A stretch of DNA of 64,000 nucleotides from Parelaphostrongylus tenuis (GCA_019055375.1 JAHQIW010000274.1:186001-250000), one strand, 5' to 3'. Counted from the first letter of the stretch, positions 13,101 through 25,312 are shown. Notes: generated by a model not told the origin, from the sequence alone. Made by a program: numbers and translations.

Positions 13101-16100
13101 GTTTTATCCCGTAATTCCATCATTCTACCTAATACATTCAAGCTTAACTGTACAAGAAAGCTGCAAAGATTATTGCTTTAACAAGGTAATCCGTGAACTT
13201 CACGCATTATCCATTACTGTACTAAAGTTAAATGGTGCAAGCTAGCTTAGGAAAGACAACAGAAGATGTGGTGAGAACGCAGATGAATCTACCGACAATC
13301 AAAGCCGACTTCAGCTACAAACAGTTGTGCAGGCAGTATCTTGATGATTACCCATATATTCCACTGGAGTACATGAAAGCTGGTTATAAGGTAATCACAT
13401 TAAATTCACTAAAATCGTTACCAATTTTTTTTGCTCTTCATGCGGCTCGTTTTCCTAGTTTTGTACGTAAGAATTCGTAGGAAAAAAAGGAATGGTGGAA
13501 GCAATTGCAGCTTCTTGAAGTTTAATTAGTAATAGAGCAAGCTTTTCTTCGGTCCACAAAAGTTGGAAACGAGTGAAAGACCTCGTAACGCTTTATTAGT
13601 GTTACTCGGAGATTCCAAGGAGATGCACATCAGAAAAATTGATAAGAAAAAGAGTGATCGATCTGAAAGTGAAGTTAAACCTGCAAACTCAGCCAACATT
13701 TTCATAGATCAATCATGATAACGACAAAGTGAGTAGAAGAAGTGTTTCAGAATTTGTAGCATGAACGAGTTATCTGATTATCTAAGCAAAATCGCTATGA
13801 TTTTTGGGTTCGCTTTGTACGAGTTCAATTACCGCAGTGATTTATTCGACTCACTTCATTTATTGCATTACTTTTTCAGACATTTGGTGGTGAAGACTAT
13901 GTGGCAAGCGTGCTCAATTATCCGGATTGTTATGGAATGAAACAGAAACAGTTTAATCATATTTACAGGTAAACATTCACAAATTAGTGAGGAAGATTTT
14001 TTCAGGTAAGCGATGAAGAATGATCTAAGCAGAAGTTAAACTTGATCGATGAATATTTCCGAACTGTGAATAAATACGTACTATTACAGAATTCTGTCAA
14101 ATCTTGGCGTATAGCGTAGCGGTCGTCTGACTTACAGATTAGACTGACAAGTCTCAACTAAGCAGAATTCAGCATCGGCATCAAAAGGCCTTTGTATAAA
14201 CTAACGAGCTATGAAACGATATTCATAACAACTCAAAGAGATCAGGGCATAGCTGACCAGTACAAGGATTCGCGTATGTCCATTGACATGATCATTAGGG
14301 TCATATGTCCTTTTTCAAACACGGACTTATAGCGGCTTTTTTTCGCTGAAACGCAGATTATTCTACTATATTTGATTGGAAAACTAAGGTCTAGCTGAAT
14401 TCACTACTGTGCTTGGATTACAAAGAGATTTTGATGAGGTAACGCAGCCAAGAGAAAATTACCTTTCATCTCCGCCGCTCATTTATTGCTCGCCTGAGTC
14501 TCTTGAACAACTCTTTGCTAGGCTTCAAGTCCTCACTCAAAAGCTCAAATCTCTACAACTTCAAGACAGGATTTGCTTTGAAAAAGATTTCGATGAAGCA
14601 CTCTTAAAAAGAAGAGAATTTTGCTTTTAGCATTCAGAGTAGTTATTTTGTTACTTAGACTTTATAGAGGCTTTATTTGGCAATGGAACAAGGAATTTAA
14701 CAAACTCATGTTTTTATAACATTAGAATAAAGGTTTCCTACAATTATGCGTCACTTAGGAATTACTCCGAAACGGAGAAACGAAATTTTAGATAAGTAAC
14801 GGAAACTGTGCCCATTTGAGGCAGCGGTCGAAATAGCTGCGTGTGGCACGACTAGAAAGGTGCGTGATTTCCGTTACTTATTCAGGAACCATTTCTCATT
14901 TTCGGATAAAATCTTTCCATTTTGCTTTTGATTTCTGAAACACGATGATTTACTCCACACTCTCATATGCTTTTAGTGCATATATCTCCTCATGTGAAAC
15001 GTAATATTCTTTATGCGCTTACACCGCTCTATGAAGGCCTTCTCAGAAACCAGACCAAATTTCAAGATCATCGATATTTTCAAGCTATCGAGAAAGCACT
15101 AAAAGTCTAGCGAAAGGTCAAGCACAGACCTCAGCCGTGCAAATAATGCATGTCGAAGGTGAGATGTAATCTTCTCTTCGCTGCTACATAGCCCTAACAA
15201 GGCATTTCCAGAATTCGAGTGCTGCTAGTGGAATAACTGAGATTTAATGGCGAATGACTGTAAAAAGTTCAGAAGAGGTGAAATAGGCTTGGCCCGAAGA
15301 GATCAAGTTATTCAGAGGGCAATAGATCTGCTTCTCCTTCGACTTCGGCACTATCAATCCATCATATATTCTTCAATTGATTGATCCTATAGCGGCCGAA
15401 TAAATTTTTTTTCAACAACTCCGTGCAACTAGCCCAATCAACAATGACACAGATTCAAACAGAGTTTGCATCCTCCCGTTAAATGTACTGATAGTAATGT
15501 CAACATCACAGGGATTTCGACGACTAATTAAGACGTAATGCCCAAGCAAACCAGCGGCCACATGAGTGTTATCTCGTCGAAGGAAAAATCCAAGATTTTA
15601 TCCGATCATCCTTAAGGCACTGTTCAGGTCGTGGGACTAGTGATTTTATCCAATCTAATGAGAACGTGTCTGATATCGGACCAAATCATTTCAGTTGTCG
15701 ACACGGAGACATTTTCCTCTGTCATCAGGTTTTTTTTTCGTAAAAATATCCTTACTATCTGATGAGTTACAGGTGTTTTACTATTTGGATCAAGTCTTTA
15801 CCGTTTCGAAAGCACTACTTATAGACCGTTCTATTTACGTCTATCGAAAGACGATGAATTGAAGAGTATCCATCGGAAGTCTTTGTGTCGTGAATCACAC
15901 AATGATGTACTTGATTATCTATCGAAGTTTCTCAAAGCCTATGAAGTTAAGTTCAAAATCAAAGTATTTTGTATAGTTATCGACTGGTTTAATTGAATAT
16001 TGTGGATGCTGCCTTTTTCCTGACATACCGAAACTGTGTTAGCTTTCGCTTTCTAACTTTTGAATCTATATTTCACACGCTAGCGTTTTTGTTTGAAGCT

Positions 16101-19100
16101 CAGTCGCCGCTCACTTTTTTAGGTTTATCGAAATTCTCACTTTCATGGTTGGTGGATTTAGCACACGACAACACACATGATCTTTATCGAGCTGACTACG
16201 ATTTGTATGAGTTTTTCGTCAGCAATCGAGATGTCGTACGTAATTCCTTTTTTTCTTGTTCAACTTGACATTAGAATGTTATATATGTTTGGAGGTGACG
16301 CACGCAGAGTAGTGGTTGAAGATACTCTGTAACACATACAGAGTGCTCATTAGTTGACTCTCAAGATACGTTAACATTAAGCTCTTCAAGCTTGCGATAT
16401 CACCAAATTCCTAACAAATTTCTTAACGGTGAGCTTATCCATTGATTGCCACAACGTCCATTATATATCCTAGGAAAAATGCTCTCCGTCACTTTTGGAT
16501 GGTACGCATACAGTCGAATTCATAGCCCATTCTTCTGAGACCAGTCAAACCCTAACGCTTCTTTTTGTTGTGTTTACATATTACCACCAATTTGAATATT
16601 ACTGTAAATTTTTCAGCTCGACAATTCGTTTATTTTCTTCTTTGGTGATCACGGGCCTAGATTTGGAAGCGTAAGTGATTATGAAGATATTCATAACTGA
16701 TTATGAAAATTGCTTCTCGAAGTAGCGGTATCTTCGTGAACTTGCTCACACTGTTTTACTTAACTACTGAGAGGTTCAAAACTGCATTATGTTTATTCAA
16801 AATAAATGGTTGGTTCATCCAAACTGTTCAGTAAAATGGAATGAGAGCCTGGTAAACTGTTTCATCCGTAATGCATCCGATTAATACTAGGTCGAGGAAA
16901 AAGTTCCTTCACACCTGCTAAAAATTCGGATTCTATGTCTGCCTCACACAGTATCGGTTATTGTGAATTCATGGGAATATCTAAGCAATGTTTCCATATG
17001 TGTTGAGTATGATGTGTTGAAGGAAAATATTCAACATTGAACCGTTGAAAGCGCGCGCTGTTTTAGCAAGACATTGTCAAATCTCACACCGCAAAGAAGA
17101 CTAAGGAAAAGTTTGGTGTACTGGAGGAAGCCGAGGTCTTACGCACCCAGCCTACAGTCCAGATGCTGCGCCGTGCGATTATGGTCTAGCTCCAATTTAG
17201 AGGAAAGATTTCTGCGTGGACGAGAGTCCGAGTCATTTGATCAAGTCAAAGAGGCACGTCACAAATCTTCTGAATCAAAGCCCAATGAATGGTATTTCGA
17301 ACAGGATCGGAGGCTTGCAGATCGTTGGCAGAAGATCGTGAGTAATGATGGTCTTTATTCTGAGGAGAGTAGTTATTGTTGTCTTGGATGCAATATATGT
17401 ATAAACTTTGAAGTTTCCGTGGGTGTTAAGGACATTTTCCTTGACTTAGTATTCATGTAATGAATATGTAATAATCCTCACGAGGTGCTGGCGGTTATAC
17501 ACCAGAGATGCCCAACAAGAGATCCCCACCCAACGGAATCTCTCAAGCTCGCGAAGAGTGGAGGATTTTTAACCGAGAGCCAATGCATGAGAATGCCAGC
17601 GCCGAGAATCACTTTCAGCCTAGCAAAAGAGCAAAGGCAAGTAGGAAATCTCGCTCGAACAACGCATGTGTTCAAGTATTTAGATAACTAATTCCCAATA
17701 AATAGAAGAGTTTGACCTTGTATACTCGAAAGGTGAAGGATATTGGTGTTGAAATGGTACAAATAAAATACCCCGGAATTTTCAGGAAGCCTATACCGAT
17801 TTGGGAAAACAAGAAGGAAATAATCCATTTCTTTACGTGATCACTCCGAAGCATCTACGAAATACGATGGTCTATAATCAATTGCGGCGAAACAGTGAAG
17901 AATTAGTAACTCATCACGACCTTCATTCAACTTTCAAAGACATTCTCTACGTGAGTGACAACACTGGCATAATATGGCTTATACGAGCTGGCCACTGAGC
18001 GCTGATTAACGATGAAAAACTATAAAGAAACAGATTCCTTGCCGACTGGTTAGTCTAAAATGGCCCTTAGCCTTTGTTTGTAGAGCCAACTTTTGTCATA
18101 TTGTATAATAAAAGTATCGTACTCAAAACAAATACCTACTTTTTGGAGGAAAATCAGAACAATTCGTTTGCTCTATGATGAGAAATCTCATAATTTCACT
18201 GAAAGATTTCAAAAGATGCAAGCAAGAATTGCATCCAGGCAGACGAAGAATACATCATGTTATTTAATACTTTAGACCACTTGGAAAATAAATAAATAAA
18301 TTTTTGAATTTTTGGATCAAGTTTGAAAACTTTAGTTGGAGACCTGGTAGATGTGGTACTAATGACCGCCATATGGTAGTGTCATGTTCGCAAATGTTTC
18401 ATAAGCATGGTACTTCCAGTATCAACCGGCATCATTCTTTTCTAACGTCACATTTATGGAATTCGACAGTAATCTTCGTGGATCATCACTATTACGGCGA
18501 TTTGAAGACGGAAAGCCACGAACATGCAAGACACTTCCGATTTCATTCAATTACTGTATATGTCAGTACAAAAGAGAGATAATGAGGTTAGATTTGCGAG
18601 TGTTTACTTTTTTACAAAAACATAAGGTAGTTGCTGCGTAGTCATGTAATTGTAAAAATACAGCCATCGCTTTCGCAATTAATTCTGACTCTTCATAAGC
18701 GCCTTTCTTCGTCTTCATTTCGATTTCGCTTATTTCGTTTAGCCCAATTGGATAGCGAAACTCCAATATTTCGATAGTGGATAACTTTCGGGCCTTATGT
18801 GCAGTATTGAATAAGTTAATGATTTTCGTACTCAAAGGTCTGTCTTCACAAGTAAGAATCAAGTATACAGCACTTTCATGACAAGTTTTCCCCATCTAGC
18901 CCACAAAACTTGAAACAGTCGTTTCTCAGTCTATAGATACAGGCTATCCTAAGCGACTGCTAGTTTTGCAGAGCTTTTTCACCACATTCTGAATCTTCTA
19001 AAATGTCGACATCATAAAACATCTCAACCCTGCCCAGCGCGGCCAGCTGTCCCACTTCTACCAAATTCACAATGCGCAGCAAGAGGTCTATCTTCTTCGG

Positions 19101-20947
19101 AAATGATTATTGACAAGGAAATCGTATTCCTACGGGAACGCAGCTTGGAATGAGAGCCTTAAACATAAATTTACACAGTCATGGAGGAAAACCAACTATT
19201 TAGGCGATTCCTTTGGAGGATTATTTAGCGTCAAGGGATCGACGGTACCGAGGGAGGGTGCTACAAATAGGACGAAATAGGCGCGTACATAGCACTAGAC
19301 CTATAGGCTCAAAACAGGTCATATCCTTATCACATTATTTCGTTTTGACGGGTCTGTAAAAGAGCAGTCGATAGCAGAGGTATTGAGAAAGTGTTCATTC
19401 ACTATTCAATATAATCAACTAAGTTTCAAATATGACAGTCTGGAGACGCTTTGCCATAAGTTTCCAGCGTAGAGAACACTTTTTTGTCGGCATATACCAC
19501 CTAAGACCATCGTGCACAGCTCTGCATAATTTATGAGGAAAAGGCTTCCATTTCCCAAATTAATATTGCTATCTATTGACAAACAACCCATAGGAATGCG
19601 CCATACACTTAATTCAATTCGTAGCAACTGAAGGCAATTGAATGCATGCCTGAGCGATGTAATACTTATTGGAGTTTACTAATGTGGCAAGGAGTTCCTG
19701 TCTTTCATTCCCTCAGACATGCCAAATACGAGTTTGCTGACTATAAAGAGATGGAACTTGTGATGAATTCGGTGTAGTGGAGGGAACGAATGAATTTACG
19801 GTACATGGGTGTTGTAAAACTCTTCTGAACACTGAAAAAGTCCTAATGAGCAATATATTTGTAATATTAATGTGTTCAATCCCTTTTGCTTGCCGAACAT
19901 GTTTTCAAAACTCATATATGGTCCGCGGTCCATCGAAATCAGCAAGATACTATATTATTGCTAATGTGCGCACTTGATTATCTTATAACGCTATATCATC
20001 GCTGAGCGAAAAACTTCGAAAATATAGAAACACTTCAAAACATATTCAAGGGTTCATAAGAGTGTTGTTTCAGTGACTCGAAGCGGACCGAGGAACTTGC
20101 TCATTTCGCGGCTCAACGTCTCGCTTCTGTGCTCGAATCGCATCAAGTTACTGCCATGTGTGAGAAAATTGTCATGGGAAAAGTTCGTAGAAAAACATGG
20201 TTCATTGTCTACTCTTATTCACTTATTACTACATGATTACTCTTTCTAATTTGGTGGTTAAGCACATTGGTTAGGGACGTCCTACAATACACTGGTCTGC
20301 CGCTGGTTTTATCCCGCTCCTTTGGTACACATTACATCTGATTGAAGGCCCTTTCGAGCCTATATGATGACTTGTGTTGATTTGCCAATGTATCAGATCT
20401 GTATATGTATTCGCCCTAAGAAATCTAGTGCTTATTTCTTTGTCCACCTGCGACTATCCACTCAATCACCTTGATGCTACGGTTTGAGACGAATGCATTG
20501 CTCTTTCCTGAAGACAAGTTCAGCGTCATGGGCCTTCTTTACTAATTTACCTGTTTCTTCTTTATTCGTTAATTTGTTCACTTAATGACTAGTGAGCTTA
20601 TAGGTGATAAGAGTCAAGAAGTTCGTGACTTCAAATGAGAGCACTTCATTTTCTCACACGGTCAAGGACTATGATGTTATATTTGAAGTTGCCCCACCCG
20701 CTAAGGGACAATTTCAAGTGGGTATCGATAAAAAAATTGCTAGTTATAAAGTAATGGCTACCTAACTTTTTACCAAATATGGTTTGCTTCTTTTTAGATA
20801 CCGATTCGGACTGAACATGATAAGATGAAAATTAGTGAAGAACGATTCATTCGCTTGGACAAGTACGGTAGCAGTGGCGACTGCATGACGAATGATATCT
20901 TACGACCACTATGCACTTGTAAAAATAGTAGTACCCCGTCCTTGTAA
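4195..20947 (+). CDS. DUF229 family protein (alkaline phosphatase/sulfatase-like clan), 16 exons, 641 aa
   Basis: Exons: 4195-4327, 5982-6103, 6215-6312, 8144-8293, 10607-10696, 11679-11791, 13251-13390, 13880-13968, 15825-15945, 16104-16235, 16617-16670, 17786-17950, 18420-18565, 20074-20182, 20604-20717, 20798-20947. All junctions are GT-AG and phases agree, giving 1926 nt with TAA at the end. Exon 1 encodes a hydrophobic signal anchor (about residues 4-24), suggesting a type II membrane or secretory protein. Family landmarks appear in order: CPFELPDPWD, CEARC with a later CDFVETNC, VIDSV (D189), SNSRPN, NYPDC, HIYRPF, LAHDN (371-375), GDHGPRFG (406-413) with the metal-binding-type DHG, NNPFLYVITP, HDLHSTFKDIL, and a C-terminal CICH/LCTC cysteine region. 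The length fits the family. Molecular function is unknown; the clan suggests a metal-dependent hydrolase. Weak spots are the exon 10 start (16104 chosen by phase; 16123 has a better pyrimidine tract) and the exon 4 acceptor. No clear AATAAA follows the stop. Confidence 0.93.
5340..5650 (-). mobile_element. Possible LINE reverse-transcriptase 3' remnant
   Basis: On the - strand a broken reading shows KPGRWIRRR-like sequence followed by Arg-rich residues (ALARSRQRAKEY) with stops and frame changes. This resembles the basic tail after LINE reverse transcriptases (KRPxGRPxxRW). It lies in intron 1 of the DUF229 gene. The call is weak. Confidence 0.25.
6465..6668. mobile_element. MITE-like element, family M1
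   Basis: The termini are inverted: ACGTTTCGGCAGTTTGCC near 6468 and GGCGAACTGCCAAAACGTC near 6592, with CTTGACCTTTCCAGGC next to the right arm. Full relatives lie at 36758-36995 and 61080-61360; half copies occur near 25050-25130, 25790, 48290 and 52070. No ORF is present. It lies in an intron of the DUF229 gene. Confidence 0.65.
9423..10166. mobile_element. MITE-like element, family M3 (about 745 bp)
   Basis: The left end TTCGCTGGGCAGAAAATTTT is matched in reverse complement by the right end AAAAGTTCCTGCACAGCGAA. The arms continue inward as CGTAGGAGTGTTAGCAACCA and TGATCACTAACGCTCCTACG. A G17 run (9967-9983) lies inside. Three further copies are at 38834-39490, 48851-49697 and 49783-50598. 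None has a credible transposase, so this is probably a non-autonomous DNA transposon. Confidence 0.7.
9967..9983 (+). repeat. Poly(G) run of 17
   Basis: An uninterrupted run of 17 G inside the 9.4-kb M3 copy. The other M3 copies lack it at the same place. Long G runs are prone to replication slippage and assembly error. Confidence 0.95.
12250..12490. mobile_element. Half copy of MITE-like family M2
   Basis: The segment holds the family sequence TTCACTACCAATCGTAATCC and the right end CACTGATGAAGCGGACTACAG with CCGAAACGTACGTATG. The left terminus is missing. It lies in an intron of the DUF229 gene. Confidence 0.55.
12505..12665 (-). mobile_element. tRNA-head SINE-like repeat
   Basis: On the - strand GTGGAGCAGTGGTTTGAGATGC (A-box-like) is followed by GGTTCGATCGC (B-box-like) about 35 bp later. 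The body downstream does not fold into a plausible tRNA. Internal pol III boxes without a cloverleaf indicate a SINE head. It lies in an intron of the DUF229 gene. Confidence 0.45.
16885..17470 (+). mobile_element. Degenerate mariner transposase remnant in intron 11 of the DUF229 gene
   Basis: The reading HPAYSPDAAPCDYGLA (near 17145) is the mariner catalytic-region signature around the last Asp. It is followed in another frame by SKPNEWYF and RWQKIVSNDGLY, the usual mariner C-terminus. The three pieces lie in different frames with stops, so the element is dead. A possible terminal repeat, CTAGGTCGAGGAAAAAGTTC, begins near 16890. The orientation matches the host gene. Confidence 0.8.
20260..20345 (+). 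mobile_element. tRNA-like fragment (SINE head)
   Basis: GTGGTTAAGCACATTGGTTAG resembles a pol III A box. GCTGGTTTTATCCCGCTC about 50 bp later resembles a decayed B box. It lies in intron 14 of the DUF229 gene. The call is weak. Confidence 0.3.
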
Positions 20948-21921
20948 AAAAAATCACGGATTTTAGTCTTTTCTTTCAGTTTTTGAAGAATCTGCTACAC
21001 AAAGATATATCATCTAGAATATAATTATTGTTCTAAGATTCGAATCGGTCCCATAGTTTTCATAAAAGAGTTATCATCTCTACGCTTGAAGATTAAGTAG
21101 GATCACTTAATAAGTAATGCTTCACATAATTCTAACTTATGTGCTAATTGTAGACTCGAGAAGAATAGCGGTAAGAAATGTTGTGAATTATGAGCATCAC
21201 AATCACATTGCCGAGTAATTCTCGTCTCTTCATTGTCGATATAGCGACATTGAAATTGTCTAGAAAAAAGCGCTATCAATACATGACTGAAATCGGTTCA
21301 CAAAAGATTTCAGGACAAATTAACATGAACATCATTCAACAACTTTGGCACTTCTCTCTTGACCACTTTATTTTGTTCATATCATAGTTTTTCTTTACTG
21401 TACGGGTTCCACTACTTCTAGGTTTGCTTTCAGTTCTGGAGAAAGAAATAAAATCTATGATATTCAAAATTGCACAACTTTTGTAAACAAAGCACGTCAA
21501 ATTCTCTTTTCTCTTACTAGGTTTGATACGAGGTTTTTTCTAATAAAATTCATCAAACAGCTGATGTTTTGACGGTTCCACATTTTCAAGAGTTTGTAAA
21601 GATCAGGTTGTCCACAACTCAGTCAGTCATTTGCCTCCATTACTTCGCTAGATAAATCATCAAACCTAGATTTCAATTGCATTGGCCCACAAAATCACTG
21701 TCACCATACACACCGCTTTTTGTAAGTTTTGCACTGATTTGTTAAATGGGGACCACCGGGCAGAGGTCACATTGGTTTGTAATGCACCTCTCGTAGCAAG
21801 AGAAGAACAGTCTTGCATGCTGTCTCATATTACGTGTGATTACGAGATATTGCCCCACCCCCTCCCGTGCTCTTCATGCTTCTATTGGTGATATCTATCT
21901 CAAACAAATTCGAAATCTTAC

Positions 21922-22069
21922 ACGCTGATATTTCATGTTTCTGTGCCAGGATGGTGAGTTCTACTACAAAATCAACTCCGCTATGCGTCCTTGTCCTATG
22001 CGAGCTTAATGGAGTACTTGGTCCAGAGTTGTCCCTGCTGTCCAGATATTCTTGGTACTTTTCCGTCAT
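21922..22069 (-). CDS. Candidate exon on the minus strand, unknown gene
   Basis: Reading down from 22069, the acceptor GGCGCTCAG is followed directly by ATG and 49 open codons (MTEKYQEYLDSRDN, later HSGVDFVVELTIL). The exon ends at a good donor, T|GTAAGATT. Its composition is protein-like, but the + strand is also open and no neighbouring exon was found. I do not recognise the product. Confidence 0.3.
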
Positions 22070-22179
22070 CTGAGCGCCATTTCAACCCTTCAAAAATGAT
22101 TATTTTGCGTTTGTTTTTGACGATCGAGTAGTCAATTATAGCTCGAATCAAAAGAATTTGAATGATGTATTCCATCTTC

Positions 22180-23420
22180 AAAAACGCCTTGTTATTGCGC
22201 AGAAAGGACAAAATTAATATTTTTCCTTATTCAAAGATTTCTCGCTGATCAAAGCTTTTTCTTTGGAGTTTTAGTAGTCGATCAATAGCAGCAAATCTTG
22301 AGAATTTCAGTGATCTATTTGATTTTGAAAGGGACCACGCATTACGCTGCAACAGCCAAAAGAATATTGGGTTTCGCAAAACTAATCACATTTATTATCC
22401 GCTCCTCACCCTTGGAAGCAACATTTTTTCTGGTCGTTTTTTATAAGTAGGTAGCCATTCAATAGTTTAGATCATAAACATTTTAGTGGTTTATTTGATC
22501 TTCAAACAGGCCTTTTTCATGCGCTGAAAGAGCAGAAACAAATCGTTGTTTCTTATTCAAGGATTTCTCGCTGACTTAAGTTTTCCCTTTGAGCTTTGAA
22601 GATTGATCGACAGATTAGATTTTAAGAATTCCAATAATTTGTTTGTTTGAATATCGACCTCGTATCACGTAGTTACAGCCAAAAGAAGATTGTGCTTCGC
22701 AAAACTGAAAAAAAGCATAGAGTACGAAATCCAGTTTCCTTTCGGTTCTTATGAAGCATTCAAAAGTCCGTTCAAGATACGGAGTGCATTATTGGAATCC
22801 TTGATATTTGGCCTACCGTTTGGTTTTAAAACCATAAGAGAGAAGCCCTGGTTAGCGAGAAATCTTCAAATGAGGAATAAATTTTTATTTTTGTTCTTTC
22901 AGCGCAAAAATAACGCTTTTTTGAAAGTGAAATACACCATTTAAATTTTTTTAGATTTAAGCTCTCGATTGATTATTTAAACATAAGAAAAGATCAAGAA
23001 ATACGTTTTTTCCCAATGGACCGAAGTGAAGAGAGTATTGTGGAAGTGATCCATTTTTTGCGAAACCAAATCATCTTTTGGCTGTTACAGCGAAATATCA
23101 AGTCCAATTACAACCAATTAAATCATTGGAAATCCTCAATATTTAATCTATTGATTGGATAGTAAAACTTTGGAGGAAAGCTTTGGTCTCTTTTCTCAGT
23201 GAGAAACAAAATATTATTCTTGCTCCTTCAGCGCACTAAGAAGGCCTTTTGTAAACATAGACCAATAAAATTCTTTTGATTTGTGCTATCGAGCAACTAT
23301 TTGAACATTGAAAGATACCGAGAAATACGTTTTTTTACAAAGGGTCGAATGGTGCTCAGATAACGGAGAAGTACCGTATTCTTCTTCGGCGGACTATTCT
23401 CAATGATTTCAACGATAGCA
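22180..23420. repeat. Array of diverged 150-350-bp repeat units in direct and inverted orientation
   Basis: The unit at 22239-22383 (TTTCTCGCTGATC to GGGTTTCGCAAAAC) recurs in direct orientation at about 22559-22709 and in reverse complement at about 23054-23205 (TTTTGCGAAACC, CTTTTGGCTGTTACAGCG). Other shared words are TTCAGCGCA and AAAACGCC/AAGGCC. No gene is visible in it. The inverted units could form a long stem. Confidence 0.6.
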
Positions 23421-23829
23421 GAGTCCCGTTCATGCTTCTTTGCAAACGAAACAAGTATAGCAATAAAGATTGCTTGAAAAAAGCACGTTTGAAGGATTTG
23501 GTTGCGTTTAGTGAAAGACAATCGAATAATCTAAAAGCCAATTAGTTTCCAACCGCTTGTATGACTGTTCTTTACGTAGAACGCAAGCATGCAAACTGTG
23601 CCCTAACGGTAGAGATGGTGACTGCGTGGGCATAGATGCAAGTTTGTTTAATCTCTTGTGGAGCATGCGGCAAGAATTATAATGGCGAACGTGTAAGCCA
23701 TTGTGTATCCATGTAGAAGAACACCTAGTCGGCAAGCTCAAAATCGAAGAAGTACCCCACTATGCTCTCATAGGACAGAGACACATAATGAGGAGGATAT
23801 AAAGAATTTAGATTAATCATTCTCATACA

Positions 23830-24050
23830 GCTCCATTCACGCGCGTGGAGGCGATCGATGCCCCCACTTCTCACCGGCGGTCAACAACAACGCCCTATGG
23901 AACGCCACAGCAAATCTATCCTCGAGATTGCAAGGGGGCTCGTTCAACCAGTGTTCTATGCCGTCCATAAGAAGACGAAAAACGAATTGAATGCTAGAAG
24001 TGGCTGCGATCCGCATAGTGAAAAAAGGACACTGTGATGAAGTATCAAAT
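23830..24050 (+). mobile_element. tRNA-head SINE-like repeat, family D (plus orientation)
   Basis: GGTCAACAACAACGCCCTATG, TCGAGATTGCAAG and GATCCGCATAGTGAAAAAA occur in the same order as in four oppositely oriented copies at 800-1030, 25990-26240, 52490-52715 and 63075-63295. The head of the family reads GGCCGAGTGGTTATGATGC, an A-box-like sequence. Confidence 0.6.
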
Positions 24051-24339
24051 AAAGTGCTAAACTTCTAAAGTGCCTCACGGAAGAACATAAGATCTCAGTC
24101 AGCAAGATTGGAAGCGTTCGCATAAACTCGATTAAAGCAAACGTGATCCGCAAGAACGAATGCTTCGTGATCATCCTTGAAATGAAACGTCATAAGAGAC
24201 TGTAACACTTTAACGACTGTCTTGAGACTAAGTTAGGAAATTCAATATAATTGATAGGATCGGAAATCATTTTATTTCACCTCTTATTGCGAGTGTTATA
24301 ATGTTTCAATAAACCCAATGACGTAGCGTGGTATACAAA

Positions 24340-24495
24340 AATGCTAAACCGCATGTGCTAAAGCGTTGCACGACCGACGCTCGCTTTGCACTCCACTCTT
24401 TCTACGCTACAGAAAGAGTAAGATCCGGGTTCGAATCCTGGCTGTCGCAAAACGTTTTTGCACACCACTCTACATCAGTAGGTTTATTTGATAGA
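24340..24495 (+). mobile_element. tRNA-like SINE copy, family E, with inverted 5' half
   Basis: The 3' half (24411-24490) is in normal order, with B box GGGTTCGAATCC and the end GCACACCACTCTACAT. The 5' half (about 24352-24404) is the reverse complement of the A-box half seen intact at 48990-49030. Possible short target duplications are ACAAAAATGC and TAAAAATGC. Confidence 0.65.
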
Positions 24496-25312
24496 ATGTT
24501 TTAAAAATGCAAGAATTTGAGCCTTTTATAGGTCTGGAAAAACCTCTCTAGTGGTACATGTGCGTTTCGGTGTCTTTTCACGCGCCTCAGCAGTATCACA
24601 TGTCGTTCGGCTCACCCTCTAAACTAATCGCAGCGTCTTCGAAGAAGTTTCACTCCGCGCTAAGTGAAAGTATCACTCGGTGTGGCGTTGTTTCATCGTG
24701 ATTGACTATGCCAACATGTGGTACTGATGAGTCGTGTGAGAATACGCCAACACGTACGTATACCACATAAGATGGCTTTGCTGGATCTCCCAAAGGTCCG
24801 AAACATCCTATCAGAGTATAAAAGACTTATTTTAATGCGCGTGGTGCCAATGAGTGCACGTGATCACTGCGCGGTGGTGTTCACTTGAACGACTAAGTGG
24901 ACGACTTAGAAAAGCGCTGAGTATGTTTAAGGTTATTTTGTGTCTAATGCAATCGAAACCTAAATTTAATGGCTTTTCTGAAGAAATAAAGAAGGCGTTG
25001 TACTGACTAGGCTGTGGGCTGGTCTTTTCACGATTTGAAGAAGCCAAAATCGGCTGAACGTCAGCTTTGAGTAAATCACATGATGTAGACCTCGTGTATG
25101 GCTCGGTGAAAAAAGTAAGGGATTATTGAAGAACGCCGAGGTAAATAGATAGTCGGTTTTGAGCTTTATTGCAGGACCTTAATAAGAGTTTTTTTTGGAA
25201 AGATAATTTTATATCCTTTTTTTTTCGGGTGTTTTCTTGAGACCACAGCTCAAATTTCAATATGCCAGATAATCATTTTTGAGCCACGGATGTGGTCTTG
25301 CTGTGTCCTTAG

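Noticed and set aside
15697..15812. Exon-like pieces reading CRHGDIFLCHQ and VLLFGSSLYRFES before exon 9 of the DUF229 gene
   Set aside because: Their phases do not fit exon 8 or exon 9. Joining exon 8 to 15825 gives the family motif HIYRPF exactly.
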